A stretch of DNA of 6,312 bases from Armatimonadota bacterium (lineage in GTDB: Bacteria; Armatimonadota; Armatimonadia; Armatimonadales; Armatimonadaceae): NCBI GenBank assembly GCA_030833025.1, contig JAURHZ010000136.1, forward strand, positions 1 to 6,312, read 5' to 3'. A program made the translations under genes and the position numbers. The notes under the pieces were generated by a model. The model worked only from the letters and a program-made list of their open reading frames with translations. It made no database searches and was not told the DNA's origin. The number at the start of each line of letters is the position of its first letter. Position 1 is the stretch's first letter. Below, piece by piece: positions 1 through 6,148 of this stretch.

Positions 1-652
1 TGTTGAACGGGATAGGACGGTATTCATAGGCTGGAGGATCGACAAGTGTCATCTTGTATCCGAGGGCAGCAAGGAATGTTGCCACACGCTCATGTAGCTC
101 AGGCGAGTGCAGCTCTACAGAAATATGTGGGTGATAGCGCTCAAGGGTGCCACGCATCCCTTCAAGTACATCCATTTCGCCACCATCGACATCGATTTTG
201 ACGACATCCACACGAGTGAGCCCGACCTTGTCTGCATACGCATCAAAGGTGATTCCTGGAAAGTCGACAGTGTTTGGCCCGATAGCGAATTCCGTCACGA
301 TACTTAGACGAGCAAGATTTGCAGCAGTGTTCAGGTCATATGCCTGTTGCATATAGTCACGTCGCTCGCTTGGCTCGAACGCAATCACATGACCACTGGT
401 ACCAGCCTCACGTGCCATCAGGAGCGTAAAGTAGCCCTCAGCTGCACCAATATCGATGCATACTGCCCCTGGTTTGATTGCCTTTATGAGCCAATCCATC
501 TGAGCGACTTCGTAGACACCGCGCCAGGTCTGCGTATCGCGAACAAAGTCAAAGTAGGCAACCATCCCCTTCATGGGTCCGCCAATAAACTTGGCTTTTC
601 GCATCCCTTTTCCGAAAAGGATACCTTTGATGGTCTTAGCTATGGACGGCAT
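1..652 (-). CDS. FkbM family SAM-dependent methyltransferase, partial (C-terminus off left edge)
   Basis: The frame is open from an ATG at 652 to the left edge, giving 217 codons with no stop, so the C-terminus lies outside the window. A SAM-binding motif I is visible at residues 65-75 (CIDIGAAEGYF), followed by the acidic motif AFEPS at 91-95, which should contact the SAM ribose. Residues 148-159 (VDVVKIDVDGGE) and the later HISVELH stretch match the FkbM signature, in which a K-I-D-x-E/D-G-x-E block sits before a V-E-x-H strand. Members of this family O-methylate sugars, polyketides or lipid-linked glycans, so the substrate cannot be told from sequence; it is probably cytoplasmic, with no signal peptide seen. 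The frame stays open upstream of 652 as far as a TGA about 60 bases away, with GTG codons available, but no strong ribosome binding site favours any of them. It is divergent from the zinc-ribbon gene. Confidence 0.9.
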   Translation of the reverse strand, partial: MPSIAKTIKGILFGKGMRKAKFIGGPMKGMVAYFDFVRDTQTWRGVYEVAQMDWLIKAIKPGAVCIDIGAAEGYFTLLMAREAGTSGHVIAFEPSERRDYMQQAYDLNTAANLARLSIVTEFAIGPNTVDFPGITFDAYADKVGLTRVDVVKIDVDGGEMDVLEGMRGTLERYHPHISVELHSPELHERVATFLAALGYKMTLVDPPAYEYRPIPFN

Positions 653-731
653 TAACACTACCCCAACATGGTGGTGCGGCACTGGTTTCCACCAGCCGTA
701 TCAACATATTTGACACGCTAACCGTAGGCTA

Positions 732-760
732 TTGCACCATGTAGCAGGGAAAAGTACCAG
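732..760 (+). promoter_or_regulatory. Candidate promoter for the zinc-ribbon gene
   Basis: TTGCAC at 732-737 and TACCAG at 755-760 are separated by 17 bases and could serve as -35 and -10 boxes. The -10 match is poor (three of six bases). The start of transcription would fall near 767, inside the palindrome cluster at 762-783, which is where a repressor site would be expected. The same TTGCAC hexamer with a 17-base spacer is found ahead of the tRNA gene. This is inference from position and weak consensus only. Confidence 0.25.
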
Positions 761-761
761 T

Positions 762-783
762 GTGACGGCGGTCACCGGGGTGA
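762..783. promoter_or_regulatory. Cluster of short inverted repeats, possible operator
   Basis: Two overlapping interrupted palindromes are visible: GTGAC-GGCG-GTCAC at 762-775 and TCACC-GG-GGTGA at 772-783. A further TGAC follows directly downstream. Each has five-base arms, and they share the central GTCACC. Such spacing could bind a dimeric regulator overlapping the transcription start of the rightward gene. Five-base arms occur by chance fairly often, so this is a weak call. Confidence 0.25.
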
Positions 784-879
784 GAATGACATTACAGTGC
801 ATCCTTATTCCACCATGCGTTACCCCGCTGATAAACTTAGCGGGAACATCGATTATTCGTGGGTCGTAACTTGGGGAAT

Positions 880-884
880 GGAGG
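880..884 (+). promoter_or_regulatory. Ribosome binding site deciding the start at 890
   Basis: GGAGG lies five bases upstream of the ATG at 890. No comparable site precedes the in-frame ATG at 797, so this motif is the main reason for the shorter protein. Confidence 0.7.
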
Positions 885-889
885 CTACT

Positions 890-1882
890 ATGGAGAAATG
901 TACCGCATGTGGAGGGGGAATCCCGGAGAGTGCACGCTTCTGCCCCTTGTGTGGCAAAGCTATTTCAGCAGCGGCACCTACCCCTGCATTTGGAAAGCTT
1001 ACGACTCCTCCGGCAGCGCAGGATACACCCAGTCAGGTGGCTCCGCCACAAATGCCCATTCAGGATCCAAAGAAGTGGATTATTGGCGGTGTCGCAGCAC
1101 TCGGTCTCCTTGGACTTGGCGCCTTTTTAGCAAAAACTGCAGGCCTACTGGGCTCCCAGCCGACAACCACAAAAAGCACCGCGATTCTGGCTCCTCCCCA
1201 AACACAGACAGCCAATGCACCAGTCCTGCAAGCACCGACGACGAGTGCTCCAGAAGCACCTGTCCTCGCGCCTCCAGGTCAAACCGGTATTCCGATGCCC
1301 GAAGATGTCATCGCTTACCTCCGCTGGCTGAAGCAATACCATATTGATTTAAGACAGCTATCTTCATCACTGGAAGGCGTCGCAATGCAAATCATCCCCA
1401 CGATGACAGTAAACGGCTATAACCAGCTCTTCAGCGAGGATGAGAACAAAATCAACGTCCCCGGGCAGGACCAAACGCGTGCACGCTTACTAGATGTCAC
1501 ATCCCAGCTTAACCAAATGGCAGGTCGTTTCAACAATGTCCGGCCGCCAGATCCTTGTGCGCCTCTAGCCGGCCAATATCAGCAATCGATGAACCTACAC
1601 TTGCAGCAAATTGCTAAACTAGCGACACTGCTCCAGAAAATTATGGAAAATCCCGCAGATGCCGCTACGCTTCTCCCGGAGTTGACATCGGAGATGGGTT
1701 CGAAGTCGATGTCCGGTCAAGCAGACAGTGCAGTGAAGGGTGCTGACCAGCAGCTGAATACACTGCGAGAGCGCTACATTGACATCCCAAGTGACATCAA
1801 TCGTGGGACCTTCCAGATTGACACACTTGACAGCGGACTTAATGCCGGCAAGCTCCTCGGTAGTAAAGGTTTGGGGCTGTAA
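890..1882 (+). CDS. Zinc-ribbon, single-span membrane protein with helical C-terminal domain
   Basis: This 330-residue protein begins with a zinc ribbon: C4-x2-C7 and C18-x2-C21, of the short treble-clef kind found at the N-terminus of many bacterial membrane proteins. A low-complexity Pro/Ala/Thr linker follows, then one hydrophobic helix at residues 63-80 preceded by two lysines, which predicts a cytoplasmic ribbon and an exported C-terminal part. Residues 90-135 form a second Pro-rich linker in which APVLxAP occurs twice. Residues 137-330 look mainly helical with Gln-rich amphipathic stretches and one lone cysteine (C223, in PPDPCAP). I do not recognise this domain and assign no function. 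The start was chosen at 890 because GGAGG at 880-884 stands five bases ahead and because the ribbon usually lies at the very N-terminus; an in-frame ATG at 797 would add 31 residues of no evident character. The gene appears to stand alone and ends about 65 bases before the shared terminator. Confidence 0.85.
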   Translation: MEKCTACGGGIPESARFCPLCGKAISAAAPTPAFGKLTTPPAAQDTPSQVAPPQMPIQDPKKWIIGGVAALGLLGLGAFLAKTAGLLGSQPTTTKSTAILAPPQTQTANAPVLQAPTTSAPEAPVLAPPGQTGIPMPEDVIAYLRWLKQYHIDLRQLSSSLEGVAMQIIPTMTVNGYNQLFSEDENKINVPGQDQTRARLLDVTSQLNQMAGRFNNVRPPDPCAPLAGQYQQSMNLHLQQIAKLATLLQKIMENPADAATLLPELTSEMGSKSMSGQADSAVKGADQQLNTLRERYIDIPSDINRGTFQIDTLDSGLNAGKLLGSKGLGL

Positions 1883-1946
1883 TTCGATTATCGACAATGA
1901 ACTGACTTATTGATCCCCCATTCGTAGCTATCACGATAGATATAAA

Positions 1947-1975
1947 AAAGGCCTCCCGGAACCCGGGAGGCCTTT
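1947..1975. terminator. Bidirectional intrinsic terminator shared by convergent genes
   Basis: A perfect 13-base-pair inverted repeat (AAAGGCCTCCCGG, then its complement) encloses the three-base loop AAC. The left side is preceded by an A-run (1944-1949), giving a T-run on the minus strand; the right side runs on into a T-rich CCTTTCCTTT. It lies between the stop of the zinc-ribbon gene (1882) and the end of the beta-barrel gene (1998), as expected for a terminator serving both strands. Confidence 0.92.
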
Positions 1976-1997
1976 CCTTTACAAACGCTTCGCGGGT

Positions 1998-2519
1998 TTA
2001 GAAACGGTAAGCAACACGGAGCTGTGAGCCACTAAAGTTCATACCCTGAGCTTCGTTGATTGATGTCACATCGTATTCGAGAGCCCAGCCATCATTGCGC
2101 TCATAGCCAACCAGCAGCTTTGCACCGAAGCGTCCGCTTGAACCACCGCTTTGCAGCGAGTAGTAGCCAAGGCCACCACCGTAGTAGAAGCGATCGGATG
2201 ACACTGGAGTGCTGATATAAGAGCGAACTTGCGCTCCGATGCCGACACGCCGTACGGAATCACGGCCAGCACCGATGCTCACCAAGCGGTCCCGCCACGA
2301 GTAATCGAGGTAGGCGCCGGTTATTGTTGGGAGCTTGGATGTCGACTTCTTGAAGTCATAGGACACACCAAAGGATGCGTTTGTATTTGCAGAGCCATCG
2401 GTTGGTCGAAGAACACCCGCCAGAACACGCAACGGTCGCTGAACGGAAACTTGGTCTGCAACCATTACTGGCTGAGAAACGGTAGAAGATGCCAATGCGG
2501 CAACCAAGAGGGTCATCAT
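1998..2519 (-). CDS. Small outer-membrane beta-barrel protein
   Basis: This 173-residue protein starts with a short signal peptide (hydrophobic LLVAALA at residues 4-10, with possible cleavage around residues 12-16). The rest shows alternating polar and hydrophobic strands rich in Gly, Tyr and Ser, for example FGVSYDF (50-56), GAYLDYSW (68-75), VGIGAQVRSYI (92-102) and FYYGGGLGYY (111-120). It ends in LRVAYRF, and a terminal aromatic residue after an amphipathic strand is the usual recognition signal for outer-membrane barrel assembly. The mature size of about 155 residues fits an eight-stranded barrel like OmpX or OmpW in scale, though I cannot assign it to a named family. The start at 2519 is an ATG-ATG pair; AGGAG at 2533-2529 stands nine bases ahead and overlaps the xylose isomerase stop codon. 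It lies 12 bases after that gene, so it is probably translated from the same message. Confidence 0.85.
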   Translation of the reverse strand: MMTLLVAALASSTVSQPVMVADQVSVQRPLRVLAGVLRPTDGSANTNASFGVSYDFKKSTSKLPTITGAYLDYSWRDRLVSIGAGRDSVRRVGIGAQVRSYISTPVSSDRFYYGGGLGYYSLQSGGSSGRFGAKLLVGYERNDGWALEYDVTSINEAQGMNFSGSQLRVAYRF

Positions 2520-2528
2520 CGTAAGATA

Positions 2529-2533
2529 CTCCT
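2529..2533 (-). promoter_or_regulatory. Ribosome binding site overlapping the xylA stop codon
   Basis: AGGAG on the minus strand runs from 2533 to 2529 and shares two bases with the TAG stop (2534-2532) of the xylose isomerase. It is nine bases ahead of the barrel gene start. This arrangement points to co-transcription and possible translational coupling. Confidence 0.7.
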
Positions 2534-3703
2534 AGTCCTGAACGCCCATCAGTATATCAAAGAGGCGCTGATCCAACTGTTCGTATGGAAGTGCCTGTGC
2601 TGTGATGCCATCGACATCGAACTGCTTTGACTGGATCGCAGCTGCACGCTCCGGCGTATATTCGCCAAGCAGTGCCTCGGATTCAGTACATGTAGGATTC
2701 AGCTGAGCAAGCAGCTCCTGAACAACCGGGTCGGCATCGAAGATACGCGCCTTTTCCTTCAGTATGAGGTAGGAGCGCATACATCCCTTAGCAAACCCGA
2801 GGATATCAGCGTCATCGGATGCGGTACGCAGTGGATGCGCATCAAAGTGGAGAGAGCCCTTGTAGCCATAGTTCTCAAGCATCCGTACCAAGAAGAACGC
2901 ATTCTTTGCATCTTCCTGTCCGAAGCGGAGGTCTTGGTCGAAGCGGCCTGGCTTCTGTCCATTGAGGTCGATGTGGAAGAGCTTTCCTGCTTCGAGCGCC
3001 TGTGCAACCGCATGGTAGAAGTTGAGTCCAGCGATGGTCTCGTGTGCGACTTCAGGGTTGACGCCAACCATTGCTTCATGCTTTAGAGTCGCAATAAAGC
3101 CCAGCATCGCTCCGGTGGTAGGCATATAAATGTCTCCACGTGGTTCGTTTGGCTTGGCTTCGAGTGCAAACTTGTAGTCGTAGCCCTGCGCAATTGAATA
3201 CTCACACAGGAAGTCCATGGCTTCTCGCATCCGCTTCGATGCCACAACAGCATCCTTGCCCGCATCTACTTCAGCGCCTTCACGGCCGCCCAGAAGACGT
3301 AGACCTTTGCTCCAAGCTCATGACCAACATCCATTGAGCGCATCGTTTTCTGAAGCGCAAAAGCACGCACCTTAGGGTCATTGGATGTAAATGCGCCATC
3401 ACGGAAAATCGGATGCGTAAACAGGTTTGTCGTCGCCATCGGGACGCACAACCCGGTGTCGTGCAGACGTTGCTTGAAGGCAGCGATGATGCTGTCTTGT
3501 TCAGCAATCGATTTGCCAAAGCCGAGGAGGTCATGGTCGTGCAAGTTGACACCGTAGACACCAAGGTCCGACAGCTTGTCGAGCATCGTCAGCGGGTCGT
3601 ACCCAGGGCGGGTTGGCTCACCAAAAGGGTCACGTCCGTTGTTCTGCAACGTCCAGAGACCAAATGTAAACCGATCAGACTTTTGTGGGGTAAAGAGCGA
3701 CAT
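2532..3703 (-). pseudogene. xylA: Xylose isomerase (class I), frame broken by a one-base deletion
   Basis: This is a class I D-xylose isomerase (EC 5.3.1.5), a cytoplasmic TIM-barrel enzyme that interconverts D-xylose and D-xylulose (also glucose and fructose) using two divalent metals. The first frame (3703 to a TAG at 3268-3266) carries the N-terminal third, including KSDRFTFGLWT and VNLHDHDL with H55 and D58. The second frame, open to the stop at 2532, carries the rest: E182 and K184 (ALEAKPNEPRGD), E218 and H221 (GVNPEVAHE), D246, D256 and D258 (HIDLNGQ, FDQDL), and D288 (LHFDAH). All are one residue offset from the Streptomyces enzyme as I recall its numbering. Adding one G to the GGG on the minus strand at 3291-3289 restores WGGREGAEVDAG and joins the frames into 390 residues, the normal family length. 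The start at 3703 was preferred over an ATG at 3712 because AAGGA stands about eight bases ahead of it, whereas it abuts the earlier ATG. No other damage is seen, so an assembly error is possible. Confidence 0.9.
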
Positions 3704-3773
3704 CGCTGGCATCCTTATAGAGCGTTTTGTTGACAGGGAAATCCACCATCACGACAATCAGTCTACAGGTTGC

Positions 3774-4805
3774 TCACCGGCTATCCCCACTGCATAGCTC
3801 CCGATAGAGTTTCATAATCTTCCGAACGTAGCCTTGGGTTTCTCTGTACGGCGGGATGCCTCCCCAGCGACGCACGGCTCCCATGCCAGCGTTATAGCTC
3901 GCTAGAGCAAGCGCCAAGTGATTGTCACTTGCCTTATCAAAGTCATTTGACTTGCTGTATTTGTTGAGGCGTTCCTTGATGAGGTAAATGCCTCCAGCCA
4001 GATTCTGCACCGGATCATAGGGATTAGACAGCTTTAGTCGCTTGACTTCATCGGGCATCAGTTGAATCAAGCCCATCGCACCCTTGTGGCTTGTCTCGGT
4101 GATGCGAAAGTCACTTTCAGCAACCACAGTCGCCACCGCGAGGCGCGGGTCAAGGTCATATTCTTCCGAAAAGCGCAGAATCCCATAGGTGATCTGATCC
4201 GCTTGCGTATCAGACAGGCGTTTATTGTGTCGCTTGATGTAACCCTTATAACTCGCAAACACAGACTGGCTCTTCGGTGAAAGGGCTGCCCGCAGACGTG
4301 CAATCGACCCAACGGTTCCAGGTTTAGGCGTTGGGATGATAGATGTTTTGGACTGTGATGTTTTTTTACCAATCGGTGCGGGGATCACACGACGTTCCGC
4401 TTCCATCCAACGTGCTTCGGCTCTAAGGCGTTCCTCAAACCAGCGAGCTTCACGTAGGGCAATATCGGCAGCGCTTGCCACAGCGATAACGGTCATCGGG
4501 GGAATGCCAGACAAAACCCCTTCGGCATCGGCTTTGCTGACGGTAGCAAGCACGCGAACGGTACTCCCAGAATGTAGCCACACAGGCTGGACGCTAATCG
4601 TCAAGCGTACCGTGGAGTTATCTGGCAACGACAGAATAAGGATAGCATCATCGTCATCCCCAGCCAAAATGCCCGTCAGGCGGCCATCAAGCTCAAATGG
4701 GACATCCGGGGGAATTCTAAAACCACGGGATGACGACACGTAGCTTCCCTGTGTCCATCCGCTTGCCCGGCGCTGCGCCAGATATTGGTCCGTTGGAGAT
4801 TGCAT
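3774..4805 (-). CDS. Lytic transglycosylase (SLT domain) with unrecognised N-terminal domain
   Basis: The C-terminal part of this 343-residue protein is a soluble lytic transglycosylase domain of the goose-lysozyme-like fold, which cleaves peptidoglycan glycan strands. Its marks are the catalytic glutamate E230 (VVAESDFR), GAMGLIQLMP at 242-251, NPYDPVQNLAGG at 261-272 and ALASYNAGMGAV at 300-311, followed by a Tyr-rich YVRKIMKLY end. Ahead of it are a beta-rich region (about 27-110), a charged helix (about 112-140, Arg/Glu/Ala-rich) and a Lys/Pro/Ser linker. No signal peptide is visible, which is odd for an enzyme acting in the periplasm. A TAA two codons upstream of 4805 rules out extension in this frame. 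The ATG at 4805 has only a poor ribosome binding site; a GTG at 4739 has AGGGA six bases ahead and would give 321 residues, still without a signal. It lies 66 bases after the tRNA and 70 bases before xylA, all on the same strand. Confidence 0.88.
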   Translation of the reverse strand: MQSPTDQYLAQRRASGWTQGSYVSSSRGFRIPPDVPFELDGRLTGILAGDDDDAILILSLPDNSTVRLTISVQPVWLHSGSTVRVLATVSKADAEGVLSGIPPMTVIAVASAADIALREARWFEERLRAEARWMEAERRVIPAPIGKKTSQSKTSIIPTPKPGTVGSIARLRAALSPKSQSVFASYKGYIKRHNKRLSDTQADQITYGILRFSEEYDLDPRLAVATVVAESDFRITETSHKGAMGLIQLMPDEVKRLKLSNPYDPVQNLAGGIYLIKERLNKYSKSNDFDKASDNHLALALASYNAGMGAVRRWGGIPPYRETQGYVRKIMKLYRELCSGDSR

Positions 4806-4871
4806 CGTTTAAGGTCCACACCACCCGGGATGAACGCAAATGTAAACATCCGTTGAGCACGGGAATCGAAA

Positions 4872-4960
4872 CGGAGAGACAGGGATTCGAACCCTGGGTA
4901 AGTTTTGACACCTACAACCACTTAGCAGGCGGCCGCTTTCGTCCACTCAGCCATCTCTCC
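4872..4960 (-). tRNA. tRNA-Ser (anticodon GCT)
   Basis: The 89-base gene folds as a class II tRNA. The acceptor stem GGAGAGA (from 4960) pairs with TCTCTCC and is followed by discriminator G at 4872. The anticodon loop CTGCTAA gives anticodon GCT (4926-4924), reading AGC/AGU serine codons. The T arm CAGGG-TTCGAAT-CCCTG is perfect, and there is a long variable arm with a five-pair stem (GTAGG with CTTAC, one G-U), as in serine tRNAs. The anticodon stem contains two G-U pairs. The 3' CCA is not encoded, so it must be added after transcription. Confidence 0.96.
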
Positions 4961-4991
4961 AAAACAATCCACCGTCCTCAACGGACATGTA

Positions 4992-5020
4992 GGAATATCA
5001 TGTGCAGTACCCGGGTGCAA
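4992..5020 (-). promoter_or_regulatory. Candidate promoter for tRNA-Ser
   Basis: On the minus strand TTGCAC (5020-5015) and TATTCC (4997-4992) are separated by 17 bases. TGA directly before the second box resembles an extended -10 element. Transcription would start near 4985, leaving a 5' leader of about 25 bases before the tRNA, which is reasonable. The -10 match to TATAAT is only three of six, so the call rests mainly on position and the -35 box. Confidence 0.35.
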
Positions 5021-5090
5021 GGAAAGTGACGTAAAACCCTTGCCCATCGGCACTAATTCAGGATAGGGTTCGCTTGAAAACGGTGGAGTG

Positions 5091-5095
5091 AGAGG
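5091..5095 (+). promoter_or_regulatory. Ribosome binding site of the secreted hydrolase
   Basis: AGAGG lies five bases upstream of the ATG at 5101, supporting that start, which also places the signal peptide exactly at the N-terminus. Confidence 0.6.
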
Positions 5096-5100
5096 TCTCT

Positions 5101-5997
5101 ATGACACGAAGAGCTATTTTGCTGGCGGGGCTGGGTTTGGTGATGAGTGCACCGATGATTGCGTTTGCCAGGACGGCAAACCAGTCAGGCACACGCGAAT
5201 CTGACATCATCTACCGGCGCAAACAGGGCGTTGCGTTGACAATGGATGTGTTTCGTCCAGCGAAGCCCAATGGTGCCGCGGTCCTCTGGATGGTTTCCGG
5301 TGGCTGGGTGTCAAGTCATGAAGCAATAAACCCGGGGTATGCAAAGCCATTCACGGATGCCGGCTACACCTTTATTCAGGTTGTACATGGGGCAGCCCCT
5401 CGCTATAAGGTGGATGAAATCGTCGAGGACATGCATCGCGCTGTCCGCTTTGTTCGTTTCAATGCAAAGCGCTTCAACATCGACCCAAACCGCATCGGTA
5501 TCTCCGGAGGCTCAGCTGGTGGGCACTTGTCCATCATGATGGGCGGTTTCGGCACGCAGGGCGACCCAAAAGCGGCAGACCCGATTGACCGTGAGAGCAG
5601 CAAGGTTCAAGCGGTGGCATGTTTCTACCCCCCGACAGACCTGATGAACTACGGGAAGGAGGGCGCGAAAGCGATTGACATCCCGATGCTGAAGTCGTAT
5701 TGGCCTGCCTTTGGCGTAACAGAATCCACACCAGCGGCAGAGCGTGAGAAGATTGCTGCAAAGATTTCGCCGATTATGGGAAATCTAAAAGATGTTCCTC
5801 CAACCCTGATTGTCCATGGAACTTCAGATTTGCTTGTTCCGATTCAACAATCTGAGCGCTATGTAACAGCATTGAAGGCGGCTGGACGCACGGCACAGCT
5901 GGAAGTTCGCCCTGGCAAGGGACATGGCTGGCCAGGGATGGAATCGGAACTGGGACTATTCCTAACCTGGTTTGGCAAGTACCTGCCAGCGAAGTAA
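5101..5997 (+). CDS. Secreted alpha/beta hydrolase (esterase/lipase-like)
   Basis: This 298-residue protein begins with a signal peptide: MTRR, a hydrophobic core at residues 5-20 and an AFA cleavage site at 21-23. The twin arginine at 3-4 makes Tat export possible, though the motif is not a full match. The mature part is an alpha/beta hydrolase of the carboxylesterase type that includes BD-FAE-like enzymes. The nucleophile elbow is GISGGSAGG with S138; the probable acid is D243 in HGTSDLLVP and the base is H275 in GKGHGWPG, giving a complete Ser-Asp-His triad. The oxyanion-hole segment reads VSGGWVSS at 65-72, with Ser where many relatives have the His of HGGG. Likely substrates are esters, perhaps acetyl or feruloyl groups on plant polysaccharides, which would suit a xylose user, but this is inference. 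The gene diverges from the tRNA and appears monocistronic, facing a leftward membrane protein gene downstream. Confidence 0.9.
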   Translation: MTRRAILLAGLGLVMSAPMIAFARTANQSGTRESDIIYRRKQGVALTMDVFRPAKPNGAAVLWMVSGGWVSSHEAINPGYAKPFTDAGYTFIQVVHGAAPRYKVDEIVEDMHRAVRFVRFNAKRFNIDPNRIGISGGSAGGHLSIMMGGFGTQGDPKAADPIDRESSKVQAVACFYPPTDLMNYGKEGAKAIDIPMLKSYWPAFGVTESTPAAEREKIAAKISPIMGNLKDVPPTLIVHGTSDLLVPIQQSERYVTALKAAGRTAQLEVRPGKGHGWPGMESELGLFLTWFGKYLPAK

Positions 5998-6011
5998 GGG
6001 TAAGAGCATTG

Positions 6012-6038
6012 TTTCCCTCCGGGACTACTGGAGGGAAA
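6012..6038. terminator. Hairpin after the hydrolase gene, possible terminator
   Basis: TTTCCCTCC (6012-6020) is perfectly complementary to GGAGGGAAA (6030-6038) across a nine-base loop. It begins 14 bases after the hydrolase stop, a typical position. There is no T-run directly after it on the plus strand, so it may be a weak or factor-assisted terminator, or an mRNA end-protecting hairpin. Confidence 0.5.
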
Positions 6039-6073
6039 TGCCACCTTAAAAAATCTCGACACGCTTGTTACTG

Positions 6074-6094
6074 CGGTTGGAACGACGCCAACCG
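6074..6094. repeat. Seven-base-pair hairpin between convergent genes
   Basis: CGGTTGG (6074-6080) and CCAACCG (6088-6094) form a perfect stem with a seven-base loop. A palindrome GGCATATGCC follows at 6096-6105. On the minus strand a run of six T (6053-6048) comes about 20 bases after the stem, too far for a standard intrinsic terminator. It could still help end transcription of the leftward gene at the right edge. Confidence 0.3.
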
Positions 6095-6148
6095 GGGCAT
6101 ATGCCAGGCGGGGTCGATTTACCCGACCGTACTGATGCCAGCCCCCCA

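Larger units (their letters stand above)
653..889. other. Divergent intergenic spacer between methyltransferase and zinc-ribbon gene
   Basis: No convincing gene is seen here. The frame of the rightward gene is open back to an ATG at 797, but the residues it would add look random and the strong ribosome binding site lies at 880-884, so 797-889 is treated as untranslated. The spacer holds two kinds of possible signals: an inverted repeat CTGGT-TTCC-ACCAG at 682-695, near the methyltransferase start, and a cluster of GTGAC/GTCAC-like half-sites at 762-783, described separately. Promoters for both genes are expected in this spacer. Confidence 0.6.

Noticed and set aside
107..655. Plus-strand open frames over the left region
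   Set aside because: They lie opposite the methyltransferase, whose minus-strand frame carries clear FkbM motifs; their own translations show no family features.
710..715. Perfect TTGACA -35 hexamer on the plus strand
   Set aside because: No acceptable -10 box lies 16-18 bases downstream (TGCACC at 17), so TTGCAC at 732 with TACCAG was kept as a weak candidate instead.
797..889. N-terminal extension of the zinc-ribbon protein from ATG at 797
   Set aside because: The added 31 residues have no leader or domain character, and GGAGG at 880-884 supports the start at 890.
3280..3300. Programmed ribosomal frameshifting in xylA
   Set aside because: The run of three G on the coding strand is not a known slippery site, there is no clear stimulatory hairpin or internal Shine-Dalgarno, and class I xylose isomerases are made from one frame.
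3714..3719. TATAAG on the minus strand just ahead of xylA, resembling a -10 box
   Set aside because: Transcription would start only a few bases before the ATG at 3703, and the bases overlap the likely ribosome binding site AAGGA. The -35 candidate is poor.
4336..4743. Plus-strand 135-residue frame opposite the transglycosylase
   Set aside because: It is rich in Ser and Arg with no motif, as expected for the reverse of a real coding region.
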